From assembly GCF_028209625.1 (NCBI RefSeq), contig NZ_JAQLDU010000012.1:1-48005 (forward strand): a stretch of DNA of 48,005 bases. Direction: 5' to 3'. Position numbers and translations under genes: made by a program. The notes beneath the pieces were generated by a model. That model made no database searches and was not told the origin of the DNA. It was given only the letters and a program-made list of their open reading frames with translations. Of the stretch, positions 23,809 through 34,875 are shown one piece after another. The first letter of the stretch is position 1. Each line of letters opens with the position of its first letter. The DNA is from Collinsella aerofaciens. Its GTDB lineage: Bacteria > Actinomycetota > Coriobacteriia > Coriobacteriales > Coriobacteriaceae.

Positions 23809-23880
23809 GCTTTCCCCTTTCTTTATTCCTCAGCCCCTTTCACCAAGGGCTGTAGATACCAAAATGCGGCTGGCGCCTAA

Positions 23881-24369
23881 CTAGAAGCCAAACTGACCGC
23901 GGAACTTGGGCCACTCACCGATGGACTTCTCCTTGATAAGGGCGAACTCGACCGTGTAGCCGGCGTTGGTGAGATCCTCGAGCGCCTGGGCCTCTTCCTG
24001 CGTGATCGACTGGTTGTTGCCGAGCTTGGTGGTGCCGGGACGATCGTTGCAGGGACCGACGATGATGCGGTCCATGCCGGGCTTAAAGCCAAAATCGACG
24101 AGAAGTTCCTTCATGTCGAGCGGGTTCTTGGTGATCAGGAAGTACTTGGTGTCGGACTTGAGAACCTTCTCGGAGACCTCCTTAAAGTGCTCCTTGGTCC
24201 ACACGAACGTCTTCTTGCCCGAGGCACTCTTGTAGGCCTCCTTGAGCACGGGGTTGGACGCTGCAGCGTCGTTGACGGCGATAAGACCGTCGCAGGGATA
24301 CTCGAGGGCCCAACGGGTAACGGTCTGTCCATGGATCATACGGTCGTCAATACGGATGAACGAAATCAT
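23881..24369 (-). CDS. PTS mannose/fructose/sorbose-family subunit IIB
   Basis: A 162-residue cytoplasmic phosphotransfer subunit. The phosphorylated residue is His14 in RIDDRMIHGQ, followed by the expected VTRWALEYPCDGLIAVND. It takes phosphate from the IIA protein encoded upstream and passes it to the incoming sugar. The family includes mannose, fructose, sorbose and N-acetylgalactosamine systems; sequence by eye does not decide. A good GAAAGGGAG site precedes the ATG. Confidence 0.95.
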   Translation of the reverse strand: MISFIRIDDRMIHGQTVTRWALEYPCDGLIAVNDAAASNPVLKEAYKSASGKKTFVWTKEHFKEVSEKVLKSDTKYFLITKNPLDMKELLVDFGFKPGMDRIIVGPCNDRPGTTKLGNNQSITQEEAQALEDLTNAGYTVEFALIKEKSIGEWPKFRGQFGF

Positions 24370-24448
24370 GCGTTCTCCCTTTCTTTATCACCGGGGGTCT
24401 TTCCTCTTAACCCCCGCTCCATCACAAAAATTTGGGCGGATGCGCTGC

Positions 24449-24883
24449 CTAGATGTCGTCGTCCTCGTCATCGGCGTCATCGGTCGGGACAACGAGCTCG
24501 GACATACCGTTCTTGCCCTCCTGCAGCATCATCTGCTTGAGGGAATCCAGGTCCATGGTGGCAAGCCCCATCATGGCGGTCATAGCCATGGGCAGATTCA
24601 TACCGCCGAAGGCAATGGTGTGGGCGAGCAGGCCCTTCTCGGCCAGCGTGTTCATGGCATTGGTGAGCGGCGATCCGCCCAGGATGTCACCAAGCAGGAC
24701 AACCTCGTCATCGGCGGTAACGGGAGCGAGCATCGCCTTGACGTTCTCGACATACTCGTCAGCGCCCATGCCGTCCACGAGACTCGTCGACAAGATGTTC
24801 GGGGCGTCATTGCCGAGCATCTTGAGGACACTGTGCAGTCCGGGAGCGAGCGTTCCGTGACTGACCATTACCAGATACCGCAT
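24449..24883 (-). CDS. PTS mannose-family subunit IIA
   Basis: A 144-residue EIIA of the mannose class. The active His9 is in LVMVSHGTLAPG; later motifs are LLGDILGGSPLTNAM and an acidic C-terminal tail (DDADDEDDDI). It accepts phosphate from HPr and passes it to IIB. The start at 24883 is chosen because GAGAGGAG lies upstream; a longer frame would add 24 residues of unlikely, Arg/Asn-rich sequence. It is first in the operon and divergent from the GntR gene. Confidence 0.93.
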   Translation of the reverse strand: MRYLVMVSHGTLAPGLHSVLKMLGNDAPNILSTSLVDGMGADEYVENVKAMLAPVTADDEVVLLGDILGGSPLTNAMNTLAEKGLLAHTIAFGGMNLPMAMTAMMGLATMDLDSLKQMMLQEGKNGMSELVVPTDDADDEDDDI

Positions 24884-25191
24884 GCGGTCTCCTCTCGACC
24901 TGCCGTGTGTCGCACGGCTTTGCTTTTTGCTGAGATTATTGTTGCGCCGGGGCATGTTCGGTACAAGAAAATAGTTGCGAACGGCAACTATTCATCGGTT
25001 AACGGTAGCAACTATTTTTGTGCCTAAATTATTTTTTCTTCTAATTATTTTTAAAATAGCAGGTAGATTGTCTGATAAATGTTTTATGTTCCTTATGCAC
25101 CATACATACCAGCAAGAATCGGGCCTGGCATCTCCGGTTTGCCCCGCAGTGTCAGACCATGTCACGTACGCCCACGACATGGAGGTACCCC
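24884..25191. other. Divergent PTS/GntR control region
   Basis: 308 nt with no gene, AT-rich in 25015-25090. It holds the shared 12-mer (24954-24965), three copies of the GCAACTATT half-site (24970-25018), a possible minus-strand promoter (TTGTAC, 17 nt, AACAAT) in front of IIA, and the GGAGG ribosome site of the GntR gene. The arrangement fits a regulator repressing the PTS operon and perhaps itself. Confidence 0.65.
24968..25018. promoter_or_regulatory. Candidate operator: three GCAACTATT half-sites
   Basis: AATAGTTGC (24970-24978) and GCAACTATT (24984-24992) form a perfect 9-bp inverted repeat with a 5-nt spacer. A third half-site, GCAACTATTTT, lies at 25008-25018 and is exactly complementary to AAAATAGTTGC at 24968-24978. 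It sits midway between the divergent PTS and GntR starts, as expected for the GntR operator. This is inferred from position only. Confidence 0.65.
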
Positions 25192-25974
25192 ATGGATATG
25201 ATCTCGTTTCTCGCCTCCGAACCCTTCGACCGCAGCGGTGATACGCCGCTCTATGTCCAACTTAAACATCGAATCGCCCTGCTTATCGCCAGCCAGGCGT
25301 TCGACACCAAGACGCCGCTGCCACGCGAGCTCGAAATCTGTGAACGGCTAGAGTTATCGCGCGCGACCGTGCGCCGTTGCTTCCAAGATCTCGTCATCGA
25401 GGGGCGCGTGGTGCGCAAACGTGGGCAGGGCACGTTCATCAAACCCCAAACCTCAGCACCCGGCATCGACCTGGCCCTGAATTTCAGCGCGCGGATGCGC
25501 GAAGCGGGACGGGTTCCGAGCTCGCAGATTCTCGCCTTTTCAAGCATACCGGCCGTCCGCGGCATCGCCTCTGGGCTCAAAGTGCCCGAAGGGACACCCG
25601 TCTGGGAGATTCGCCGCCTGCGTCTCGCCAACGACAAACCCATGGAGCTCAACTACGTCTATATCCTCGTGTCACTTTGCCCCGAGCTCACACGCAAAGA
25701 CGTGGATGGCTCGCTCTACGCCTACATCGCGGAAAAGACCGGCATCCTGCCCGCAAGCGTCGATGCCGTCTACGAGACGGTCAACCTCGACAAGCATGAG
25801 GCGCGCCTTTTGGGACAGAACACCGGTAAGGCGGCGATGCGCATCGTGCGTTCGACCTACGACAAGACGGGAACCCCGTTCGAGGTAGGCGTGCTCATCA
25901 GCTGCGACGGTCAGGCAAAGCTACACGTGCACATCGCCGCCGACAAAACAACCTTCACCGCCACAGCCCAATAA
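25192..25974 (+). CDS. GntR family regulator with UTRA ligand-binding domain
   Basis: A 260-residue regulator. Residues about 10-78 are the GntR winged helix (TPLYVQLKHRIALLI, then LPRELEICERLELSRATVRR and VVRKRGQGTFI). Residues about 95-250 are a UTRA domain of the HutC type (VWEIRRLRLANDKPMELNYVYI and RIVRSTYDKTGTPFEVG), which commonly senses sugar phosphates. It is divergent from the mannose-family PTS and is its likely repressor. The ATG at 25192 has GGAGG 7 nt upstream, favouring it over an earlier in-frame start. A strong hairpin terminator follows the stop. Confidence 0.93.
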   Translation: MDMISFLASEPFDRSGDTPLYVQLKHRIALLIASQAFDTKTPLPRELEICERLELSRATVRRCFQDLVIEGRVVRKRGQGTFIKPQTSAPGIDLALNFSARMREAGRVPSSQILAFSSIPAVRGIASGLKVPEGTPVWEIRRLRLANDKPMELNYVYILVSLCPELTRKDVDGSLYAYIAEKTGILPASVDAVYETVNLDKHEARLLGQNTGKAAMRIVRSTYDKTGTPFEVGVLISCDGQAKLHVHIAADKTTFTATAQ

Positions 25975-25983
25975 ATCCAAAAC

Positions 25984-26019
25984 GTGGGCTCCGCCGTTCG
26001 AACGAACGGCGGAGCCCAC
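25984..26019 (+). terminator. Terminator of the GntR gene
   Basis: A perfect 17-bp stem (GTGGGCTCCGCCGTTCG at 25984-26000 with its complement ending at 26019), a 2-nt loop, then ACTCACTTTCTTTTT. Confidence 0.88.
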
Positions 26020-26064
26020 ACTCACTTTCTTTTTCAGCCCTAGTCATCGCGCAAAGCCCCTTCG

Positions 26065-26190
26065 GCAGCACACGGTGCAGCCGAGTCACCGTAGGCCGGG
26101 GCGGGAGGCGGTCCTTTCTCTCGGATAACTTCGCGAAGCCCAGTTTCCGAGAGAAAGTGTCCGGCTGCCGCCCCGACCGACCAGGTCACA

Positions 26191-26206
<16 letters not shown>
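26065..26206. repeat. Family B foldback repeat, copy B2, with long outer arms
   Basis: The inner stem CTTTCTCTCGG (26114-26124) with CCGAGAGAAAG (26147-26157) encloses the same 22-nt loop as B1, in the opposite orientation. Outside it, about 26094-26111 and 26160-26180 pair imperfectly (GG-CGGGGCGG-AG-CGG). Farther out, GCAGCACACGGTG (26065-26077) pairs exactly with 26194-26206. The last segment lies inside carB and encodes its C-terminal residues, so the left arm is an inverted copy of the carB 3' end. The whole is about 142 nt. Confidence 0.82.
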
Positions 26207-29505
<3,299 letters not shown>

Positions 29506-29506
29506 G

Positions 29507-30946
29507 TTAGTTCTCCTCGGTCGCAGCGTTCTCGGACTCGGCGAAATTCCAGCCGGCGAGGCGGTCCTTCGCGGTGTCGATGTCCAGGTAGTTCTCCTCG
29601 CCGTCCATGAGTCGCGTAAAGGCGGTAAAGAGATAGTGGGCATCGGTGGGGCCGGGCGAAGCCTCGGGGTGGTACTGGACCGAGAAACACGGGGCGTCGA
29701 GCAGCTGGATGCCCTCGGCGGTGCCGTCGTTGAGGTTCACATGTGTCAGGCGAATGCGACCAAAGCGCTCGTTCATCACGACCGGCGCGACGCCGCGACG
29801 CACCCAGGCGCGCAGGTCGCCATCGGCCGCATGCTCGGTTTCGCCGCCGGAAAGCTCCGGAATCAGTTTGCCCAGACTGGGGAACAGCAGGCCAAAGCCG
29901 TGGTTTTGCGCGGTGATCTCCACGCGACGGCTCACCAGATTCATAACCGGCTGGTTACCGCCACGGTGACCGAATTTAAGCTTTTCCATTTGGGCGCCGC
30001 AGGCCAAGCTGATCATCTGGTGACCCAGGCAAATACCAAAGACCGGCACCTTGCCGATCAGCTGCTGCACCTGCTCGTAGGTCTCCACCACGGCATCGGG
30101 GTCGCCGGGGCCGTTGGACAAAAAGACGCCATCAGGATTCATGTCGAGCACCTGCTGGGCGGGCGTATCCCACGGCACGACGGTGAGGTCGCAGCCGGCA
30201 CGGACCAGGCCCTCCAGAATACCGCGCTTCACACCGCAGTCGTAGGCGACCACTTTGTGACGGGCAGGAGCGGCAGCCACAAGCGCAAAGCCATGCGTGG
30301 CAGGCAGGTCGGCGGCCACAAGCTCGTGAGGCGCGGGACAGCTCACGGTCTTGACCAGGTTCTCGCCCACCAGCGTGGGCGCTGCGTCCAGACGCTCGGC
30401 GAGCTCGTCGACGTCGAAGATCTCTGTCGAGATAATGCCCATCTTGGAACCATTGTCGCGCAGATGGCGCACCAGAGCGCGGGTGTCGACACCCTCGATA
30501 GCGACGATGCCGTGAGCGCGCAGGTACTCCGGCACGCTGACGGCCGAGCGCCAGTTAGAAGGCGTGGCGCACATGTCGCGAACGATCATGCCGCGCATAG
30601 CCGGAGCGCTCGCAGGGCGCACGGCGTCGCCGGGGAAGGCCGACTGGACATCGGTCTCGTCGATACCGTAATTGCCGATCTGCGGATAGGTCATGGTTAC
30701 AATTTGGCCGGCATAACTCGGGTCGGTCATGACCTCAAAGTAGCCCTCAAGCGAGGTGTTGAAGCAGACTTCGCCGGTCGCGGTGCCCTCGGCGCCGCAT
30801 GCACGTCCATAAAAAATGGTCCCATCCTCAAGATACAGGATACAGGGACCGCAGGCGCCCTTGCTGGTTTTGGCCAGCATACGCTGGCAAAGCTCGCTGG
30901 GCGCGAAGGTGCGGGCGGCAGCGCCCGCGGTATGGTTGTTCGCCAT
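29507..30946 (-). CDS. carA: Carbamoyl phosphate synthase small subunit
   Basis: A 479-residue glutamine-hydrolysing subunit. The class I amidotransferase triad is visible: Cys306 in GICLGHQM, and the His and Glu in [10 protein letters not shown]. The N-terminal CarA domain has [17 protein letters not shown] and [12 protein letters not shown]. It is about 100 residues longer than usual: roughly 25 extra N-terminal residues, an insertion between [11 protein letters not shown] and THVNLNDGT (rich in [11 protein letters not shown]), and a C-terminal tail of about 35. The ATG at 30946 follows GGAAGGAGAATT. A PyrR-like RNA hairpin lies directly on top of this ribosome site. Confidence 0.95.
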   Translation of the reverse strand: MANNHTAGAAARTFAPSELCQRMLAKTSKGACGPCILYLEDGTIFYGRACGAEGTATGEVCFNTSLEGYFEVMTDPSYAGQIVTMTYPQIGNYGIDETDVQSAFPGDAVRPASAPAMRGMIVRDMCATPSNWRSAVSVPEYLRAHGIVAIEGVDTRALVRHLRDNGSKMGIISTEIFDVDELAERLDAAPTLVGENLVKTVSCPAPHELVAADLPATHGFALVAAAPARHKVVAYDCGVKRGILEGLVRAGCDLTVVPWDTPAQQVLDMNPDGVFLSNGPGDPDAVVETYEQVQQLIGKVPVFGICLGHQMISLACGAQMEKLKFGHRGGNQPVMNLVSRRVEITAQNHGFGLLFPSLGKLIPELSGGETEHAADGDLRAWVRRGVAPVVMNERFGRIRLTHVNLNDGTAEGIQLLDAPCFSVQYHPEASPGPTDAHYLFTAFTRLMDGEENYLDIDTAKDRLAGWNFAESENAATEEN

Positions 30947-30950
30947 AATT

Positions 30951-30982
30951 CTCCTTCCCGGTCTCACAGGACCGGCTTAAAG
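30951..30982 (-). promoter_or_regulatory. PyrR-binding-loop-like leader of carAB
   Basis: On the minus strand the leader reads TTTAAGC, then a hairpin CCGGTC-CTGTGA-GACCGG, then GAAGGAG and the carA start. The loop and flanks (GUCCUGUGAGAC) fit the known PyrR-binding loop consensus (roughly UCCNGNGAG). The motif runs into the Shine-Dalgarno sequence with no separate terminator, which suggests translational repression by PyrR-UMP as described in mycobacteria, rather than attenuation. The motif match is by eye. Confidence 0.75.
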
Positions 30983-31111
30983 GTGTGTAGTTAGGCCTCG
31001 CGGTATTGTAACCGCAAGCATGCCTCATGGCGTTAATTTCATCGAAATGTTTACGAAATGATAATTATGACTTTCTATGCATAATGATTTTTTAATCCCC
31101 GTCCCGGAAAA

Positions 31112-31147
31112 ATCATCCCGCGGGGCTTGTGGCTCACGCGGGATGAT
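31112..31147 (-). terminator. Terminator of the ABC exporter/membrane protein unit
   Basis: ATCATCCCGCG (31112-31122) and CGCGGGATGAT (31137-31147) pair perfectly. On the minus strand GATTTTTCC follows. It lies 7 nt beyond the stop of the 31154-32119 gene. Confidence 0.85.
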
Positions 31148-31153
31148 GGCGTC

Positions 31154-32119
31154 TTATTTTATCTTGTCCTGCTCCAGCAGTTCGGACGGTGTGCGATCGG
31201 GCTTGCCGCCGCGGAAAATCTCGCGGCCATGCAGACGATGCTCCAGGTCACGTTCGGCCTTTTCCTCGTCAATCTTGGTCTGGCTCACCACCGGGTCCTC
31301 AATCAACGACGACACCGAGTTCACCTGCTTCTGAATGCGCTCGGCGATGGTGTCATCCATACTCACGATGCGCATCTTCCAGTCGATACTCGTAGCGTTG
31401 GATGAGCTCTTGGTCCACACGAACGTCAGGATGGCGCTCTGGTGGCCCTGGGCGGGAAACATGCCAAAGAAGGAATCGTGCTGAATGTTGCTATCCTCGT
31501 CGATATAGGCGTGAACGTTATACACCACGCGGTCGATCTTATCGTTGAGCAACGCGTTGGTCGCAAGCGCCGCGGCCTGAATCTGCCCGTTGGACAGCAG
31601 CTCGAGCTCGTTGGCAGACGATGTGTCCAACACCGTCACCTCGACCGTGCCCGTACGCTCATCGGCTTCATCGACGGTAAAGTCGAGCGGGAACTGCGTA
31701 AAGCCGTTGCCCCACTCAAGGCCGCCCTTCAGCGCCGTCGAAACGGTATCGACCGAAACGCTCTCGGACAGGTTGGCGGTGTTCAGGCGACGCATCACGC
31801 CGTAGCCAATCTGCATGCCCACAATCAGCACCAAGATGCCAATGACCACGGCCATCGCGGTCTTCGTAATGGTATGACTCACCTGCGAACCCGAAGGATC
31901 ATCCTCGGACAGCGGGTCGATATGTTTTGCCTGGCTCGCGCGGTCCTCGCTGCGCAGCTGCGCTAGCGCCGCTTTGTCACCGCGCTTGGCCGCAGCCTCC
32001 TTCTCACGCATGCGCTCGGTTCGCTTTTTGGCAAGCGTGGGATCCAAGACACCGGATGCATCGATTTCGGAGAATAACTCCGTCACTTCTTCCGGAGTCA
32101 AAGGGTTCTTGTCAGCCAT
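31154..32119 (-). CDS. Single-pass membrane protein of unknown function
   Basis: A 321-residue protein I do not recognise. The N-terminal 85 residues are charged and probably cytoplasmic (ELFSEIDASGVLDPTLAKKRTERMREKE). One hydrophobic helix lies at about 86-110 (AMAVVIGILVLIVGMQIGYG), and an extracytoplasmic domain of about 180 residues follows, predicted to be mixed alpha/beta (GTVEVTVLDTSSANELELLS). It ends with a Lys/Glu-rich tail. It starts 19 nt after the ABC exporter gene on the same strand and ends at a strong terminator, so the two are very likely co-transcribed; a functional link to export is only inferred. Confidence 0.8.
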   Translation of the reverse strand: MADKNPLTPEEVTELFSEIDASGVLDPTLAKKRTERMREKEAAAKRGDKAALAQLRSEDRASQAKHIDPLSEDDPSGSQVSHTITKTAMAVVIGILVLIVGMQIGYGVMRRLNTANLSESVSVDTVSTALKGGLEWGNGFTQFPLDFTVDEADERTGTVEVTVLDTSSANELELLSNGQIQAAALATNALLNDKIDRVVYNVHAYIDEDSNIQHDSFFGMFPAQGHQSAILTFVWTKSSSNATSIDWKMRIVSMDDTIAERIQKQVNSVSSLIEDPVVSQTKIDEEKAERDLEHRLHGREIFRGGKPDRTPSELLEQDKIK

Positions 32120-32138
32120 AAACTTCCTGTCATATCAA

Positions 32139-33911
32139 TCAGTCGAGCTCGTGCGCACGCGCACCTTCGAACTGCATTCGATAGTAACGGGCATAGGTGC
32201 CGCCACGGGCGAGAAGCTGTTCATGCGTGCCACGTTCCACAACGCGACCATGCTCAACGGTCGCAATCTCATCGGCGTGTTTAATGGTCGAGAGACGGTG
32301 GGCGATGATGATTGTGGTACGGCCGCGTGCCAGCTCTTCGAGCGACTCCTGGACCGCCTCCTCGCTCTCGTTATCCAAAGCACTCGTCGCCTCGTCCAAA
32401 ATCAGGATCTTGGGGTTCTTGAGAAACACGCGCGCAATGGCAACGCGTTGCTTCTGTCCGCCCGAAAGACGGCTGCCACGCTCGCCCACGACCGTGTCAT
32501 AACCCTGTGGAAGCGACTCGATAAAGGCATCGATGTTGGCGCGACGGGCGGCCTCGGCGATCTCTCCTGCCGTAGCGCCCGGCTTGCCGTAGGCGATGTT
32601 CTCGCCAATCGTGCCGTCAAACAGATAGACATCCTGCTGCACCAGGCCGATGGCGCGACGCAGGCTCTGCTGCGTCACATCGCGCACGTCCTGGCCGTCG
32701 ATGCTAATGGATCCGGCAGCCACGTCATAAAAGCGCGGCAGCAGCGAACAGGTCGTGGACTTGCCGCCGCCCGAAGGGCCAACCAAAGCGATGGTCTGCC
32801 CAGGCTTGATGGACAGATTCATATGGTCGATAACGGGACGCTCTTCGGCATCGCCCTCGCCCAGCTCAACGTCCTCGTAGTTAAAGCACACGTCGTGATA
32901 CTCCACGGCGCCGGCAGTCACCTGCAGATCCGTAGCGCCCGGCTTGTCCTGGATATCCGGCGCGGTCGAGAGCACCTCGTCCATGCGCTTAAAGCCGGCG
33001 ATGGCCTTCTGATACGTTTCGGCCGAATTGACGAGTGTCTCGAGCGGCGTGCAGAACAGCGAAATATAGAGTGCAAAGGTCGCCATATCGACCGCCTGCA
33101 GCTGTCCCTGGGCGACCAGCCAGCCGCCCAGCAGCACCACGATCACATAGAGCACACCCGAGAGCAGGCCATACGTCGCGGTATAGACGCCCATGGCGTG
33201 ATACATGTTCTCCTTGGACGAAAGATAGCGATTGTTGGAGGCGCGGAACTTGAAGCGTTCGGTCTCCTCATTGGCAAAACTCTTGACCACGCGCATGCCC
33301 GCCAGCGAATCCTGCAGCTGCGCATTGATGCCGCTGATCTTTTTGCGGTTGTCGCTAAAGACCTCGCGCATGCGCATGTTCTGCCAAAACATGATGACCG
33401 CAAACGCCGCCGTCACCACGGCCATGGCGAGCGCCAGCACCGGGGCGATGGTAAAGAGGATCACAAACGAGCCGATAATCTCGATGCCGCAGATGATGAT
33501 CCACTCGGGCACGTGGTGCGCCGCCTCGCAGATATCGAACAGGTCGTTGACCACGCGGCTCATCATGTCGCCCGAGCTGTTGCGGTCAAAGTACGCAAAG
33601 CTAAAGCGCTCATACTGGTCAAACAGGTCCTCGCGCATCTTGGACTCCATACGCGCGCCCATCACGTGACCCCAATAGCTCACAAAATAGCGGCAGGCGC
33701 AGCGGGCGGCATACATCAGCACCAAGCCCACCGCAATCATGCCGAGCGCCTGCATAATGACAGCCTGACCCTGAGTAAAGAGCCCACCGGTCAAATTGCG
33801 CAGGATAATGGGGAACGCCAGGTCAATGGCGGCAAGCACCAGAGCACAAACAGTATCAGCAACAAAAAGCCCCATCTGGGGCTTGTAGTACGAAAGAAAC
33901 CTTTTAAACAT
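32139..33911 (-). CDS. ABC transporter, fused membrane and ATP-binding domains (exporter)
   Basis: A 590-residue half-transporter of the MsbA/LmrA/multidrug type. Residues 1-310 contain about six membrane helices. The C-terminal nucleotide-binding domain has Walker A (GPSGGGKSTT), signature LSGGQKQRVAIARVF, Walker B ILILDEATSALDNES and the H-loop IIAHRLSTIKHAD. It is expected to work as a dimer; only one half is encoded here, so it probably homodimerises. The substrate is unknown. GAGGATTGC precedes the ATG. It lies 20 nt from the downstream membrane protein, and a family A palindrome lies about 110 nt upstream. Confidence 0.93.
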   Translation of the reverse strand: MFKRFLSYYKPQMGLFVADTVCALVLAAIDLAFPIILRNLTGGLFTQGQAVIMQALGMIAVGLVLMYAARCACRYFVSYWGHVMGARMESKMREDLFDQYERFSFAYFDRNSSGDMMSRVVNDLFDICEAAHHVPEWIIICGIEIIGSFVILFTIAPVLALAMAVVTAAFAVIMFWQNMRMREVFSDNRKKISGINAQLQDSLAGMRVVKSFANEETERFKFRASNNRYLSSKENMYHAMGVYTATYGLLSGVLYVIVVLLGGWLVAQGQLQAVDMATFALYISLFCTPLETLVNSAETYQKAIAGFKRMDEVLSTAPDIQDKPGATDLQVTAGAVEYHDVCFNYEDVELGEGDAEERPVIDHMNLSIKPGQTIALVGPSGGGKSTTCSLLPRFYDVAAGSISIDGQDVRDVTQQSLRRAIGLVQQDVYLFDGTIGENIAYGKPGATAGEIAEAARRANIDAFIESLPQGYDTVVGERGSRLSGGQKQRVAIARVFLKNPKILILDEATSALDNESEEAVQESLEELARGRTTIIIAHRLSTIKHADEIATVEHGRVVERGTHEQLLARGGTYARYYRMQFEGARAHELD

Positions 33912-34018
33912 GCAATCCTCGAAGAGAAATAAATAGCGTGAGAAATCCGGTTGAACCGGTCAGGCTGAAAACAAAGCGTCCCAACAAGCATAACGCCGAT
34001 GTTCTGGCAGCGTCAGCG

Positions 34019-34118
34019 AAAACGTCCCTAAGCGAGCAAGGTGCCTTGAAAGAGGAGCGACGCGTACTTCGGTACGCGAGCGGCGATTGAAAGGCAGATT
34101 GCCGCTTAGGGGCGTTTG
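34019..34118. repeat. Family A foldback repeat, copy A2
   Basis: The core (34047-34082) matches A1 (813-848) with one difference. It includes the hairpin CGCGTAC-TTCG-GTACGCG (34061-34078), here with a UUCG-type loop. The outer arms, 34019-34047 and 34091-34118, share AAACG-CCCTAAGCG and GCAA plus GCCTT in inverted orientation, with one inserted base and a few mismatches. These arms have no similarity to the A1 arms. It sits in the 247-nt gap between the NUDIX and ABC exporter genes. Confidence 0.83.
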
Positions 34119-34130
34119 CAGCGTCGACTC

Positions 34131-34158
34131 GTTACGCGGTTTGGTAAAACCGCGTAAC
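34131..34158. terminator. Perfect 12-bp hairpin abutting the NUDIX stop codon
   Basis: GTTACGCGGTTT (34131-34142) and AAACCGCGTAAC (34147-34158) enclose a 4-nt loop. The stem begins immediately after the NUDIX stop codon on the minus strand. No T-run follows, so it may be a 3'-end-protecting hairpin or part of repeat A2 rather than a classic terminator. Confidence 0.6.
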
Positions 34159-34854
34159 CTAGAGCTCCGCGCCCCCAAGGCGATGCGCGATGCTATCGCA
34201 GGCCAAGGCGCCCACGACGGTCTTGGCGTCTTCGATCTTGCCGTCGAGCACGGCGTCGATCAGCTCGTGCAGCGGCACCAGGTCAACGTTGACAAACTCG
34301 TCATCGTCGGGGCTGGGCGCATCAAACTCCAGCTTGGTAGCCAAGTAGATGTGAATGATCTCGTCGCAAAAACCGCAGGACGTGACAATCGACGTCAAAA
34401 AGCGAATGCGACCGGCCCTAAAGCCCGTCTCCTCGTGTAGCTCGCGCTTAGCGCAATCGAGTGGGTCCTCGCCCGGGTCGAGCTTGCCGGCGGGAATCTC
34501 GACCGTCACGCGGTCGATGGCGGTGCGGTACTGACGCACCAGTACGATCTTGCCGCTCTCGGTCAGCGCCACAACGGCCGCCGCACCCGGATGGCGAACG
34601 ATATCGCGGGCACTGCGGCGACCGTTGGGCAGCTCAACCTCAAGACGGTGGACGTCGAGGATCTTGCCCTTCCAGGCGCACTCCTCCGAAAGAATCTTCT
34701 CGTGCAGCTCGGCATCGTGCGGGTCGTCGTCGCCCAGCACCAGCGCCGGCTCGTCAGCGACCTCGCCACCAGGTTCGCCCTCGGCGTGCCCATACATGCG
34801 GCTGTCCTCCTCGACGATCTGTGCGTCCACGAGCTCTTCGTTCTTCTCGTCCAT
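34159..34854 (-). CDS. NUDIX hydrolase (ADP-ribose pyrophosphatase type)
   Basis: A 231-residue protein with a canonical NUDIX box at residues 123-145 (GKLDPGEDPLDCAKRELHEE, then TGF), fitting G-x5-E-x7-RE-x2-EE-x-G. The upstream VRQYRTAIDRVTVEIPAG resembles ADP-sugar pyrophosphatases, so ADP-ribose or a related sugar nucleotide is the likely substrate. The first 45 residues are acidic and not part of the fold. The start at 34854 is preferred to one three codons earlier because GAGAGG would otherwise be almost adjacent to the start codon. It lies 21 nt after purD on the same strand and is probably co-transcribed with it. Confidence 0.9.
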   Translation of the reverse strand: MDEKNEELVDAQIVEEDSRMYGHAEGEPGGEVADEPALVLGDDDPHDAELHEKILSEECAWKGKILDVHRLEVELPNGRRSARDIVRHPGAAAVVALTESGKIVLVRQYRTAIDRVTVEIPAGKLDPGEDPLDCAKRELHEETGFRAGRIRFLTSIVTSCGFCDEIIHIYLATKLEFDAPSPDDDEFVNVDLVPLHELIDAVLDGKIEDAKTVVGALACDSIAHRLGGAEL

Positions 34855-34875
34855 CCGTCTCATTCCTCTCGGATT

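Noticed and set aside
24995..25025. Possible sigma-54 promoter for the mannose-family PTS (GGCAC and TTGC words)
   Set aside because: The spacing between the GG and GC elements is three bases too long, actinobacteria generally lack sigma-54, and no LevR-type activator is present.
31040..31095. ArgR box upstream of carA
   Set aside because: TGCATAATGATT and TGATAATTATGA look AT-rich and partly symmetric but do not fit the paired TGAAT/ATTCA pattern well enough.
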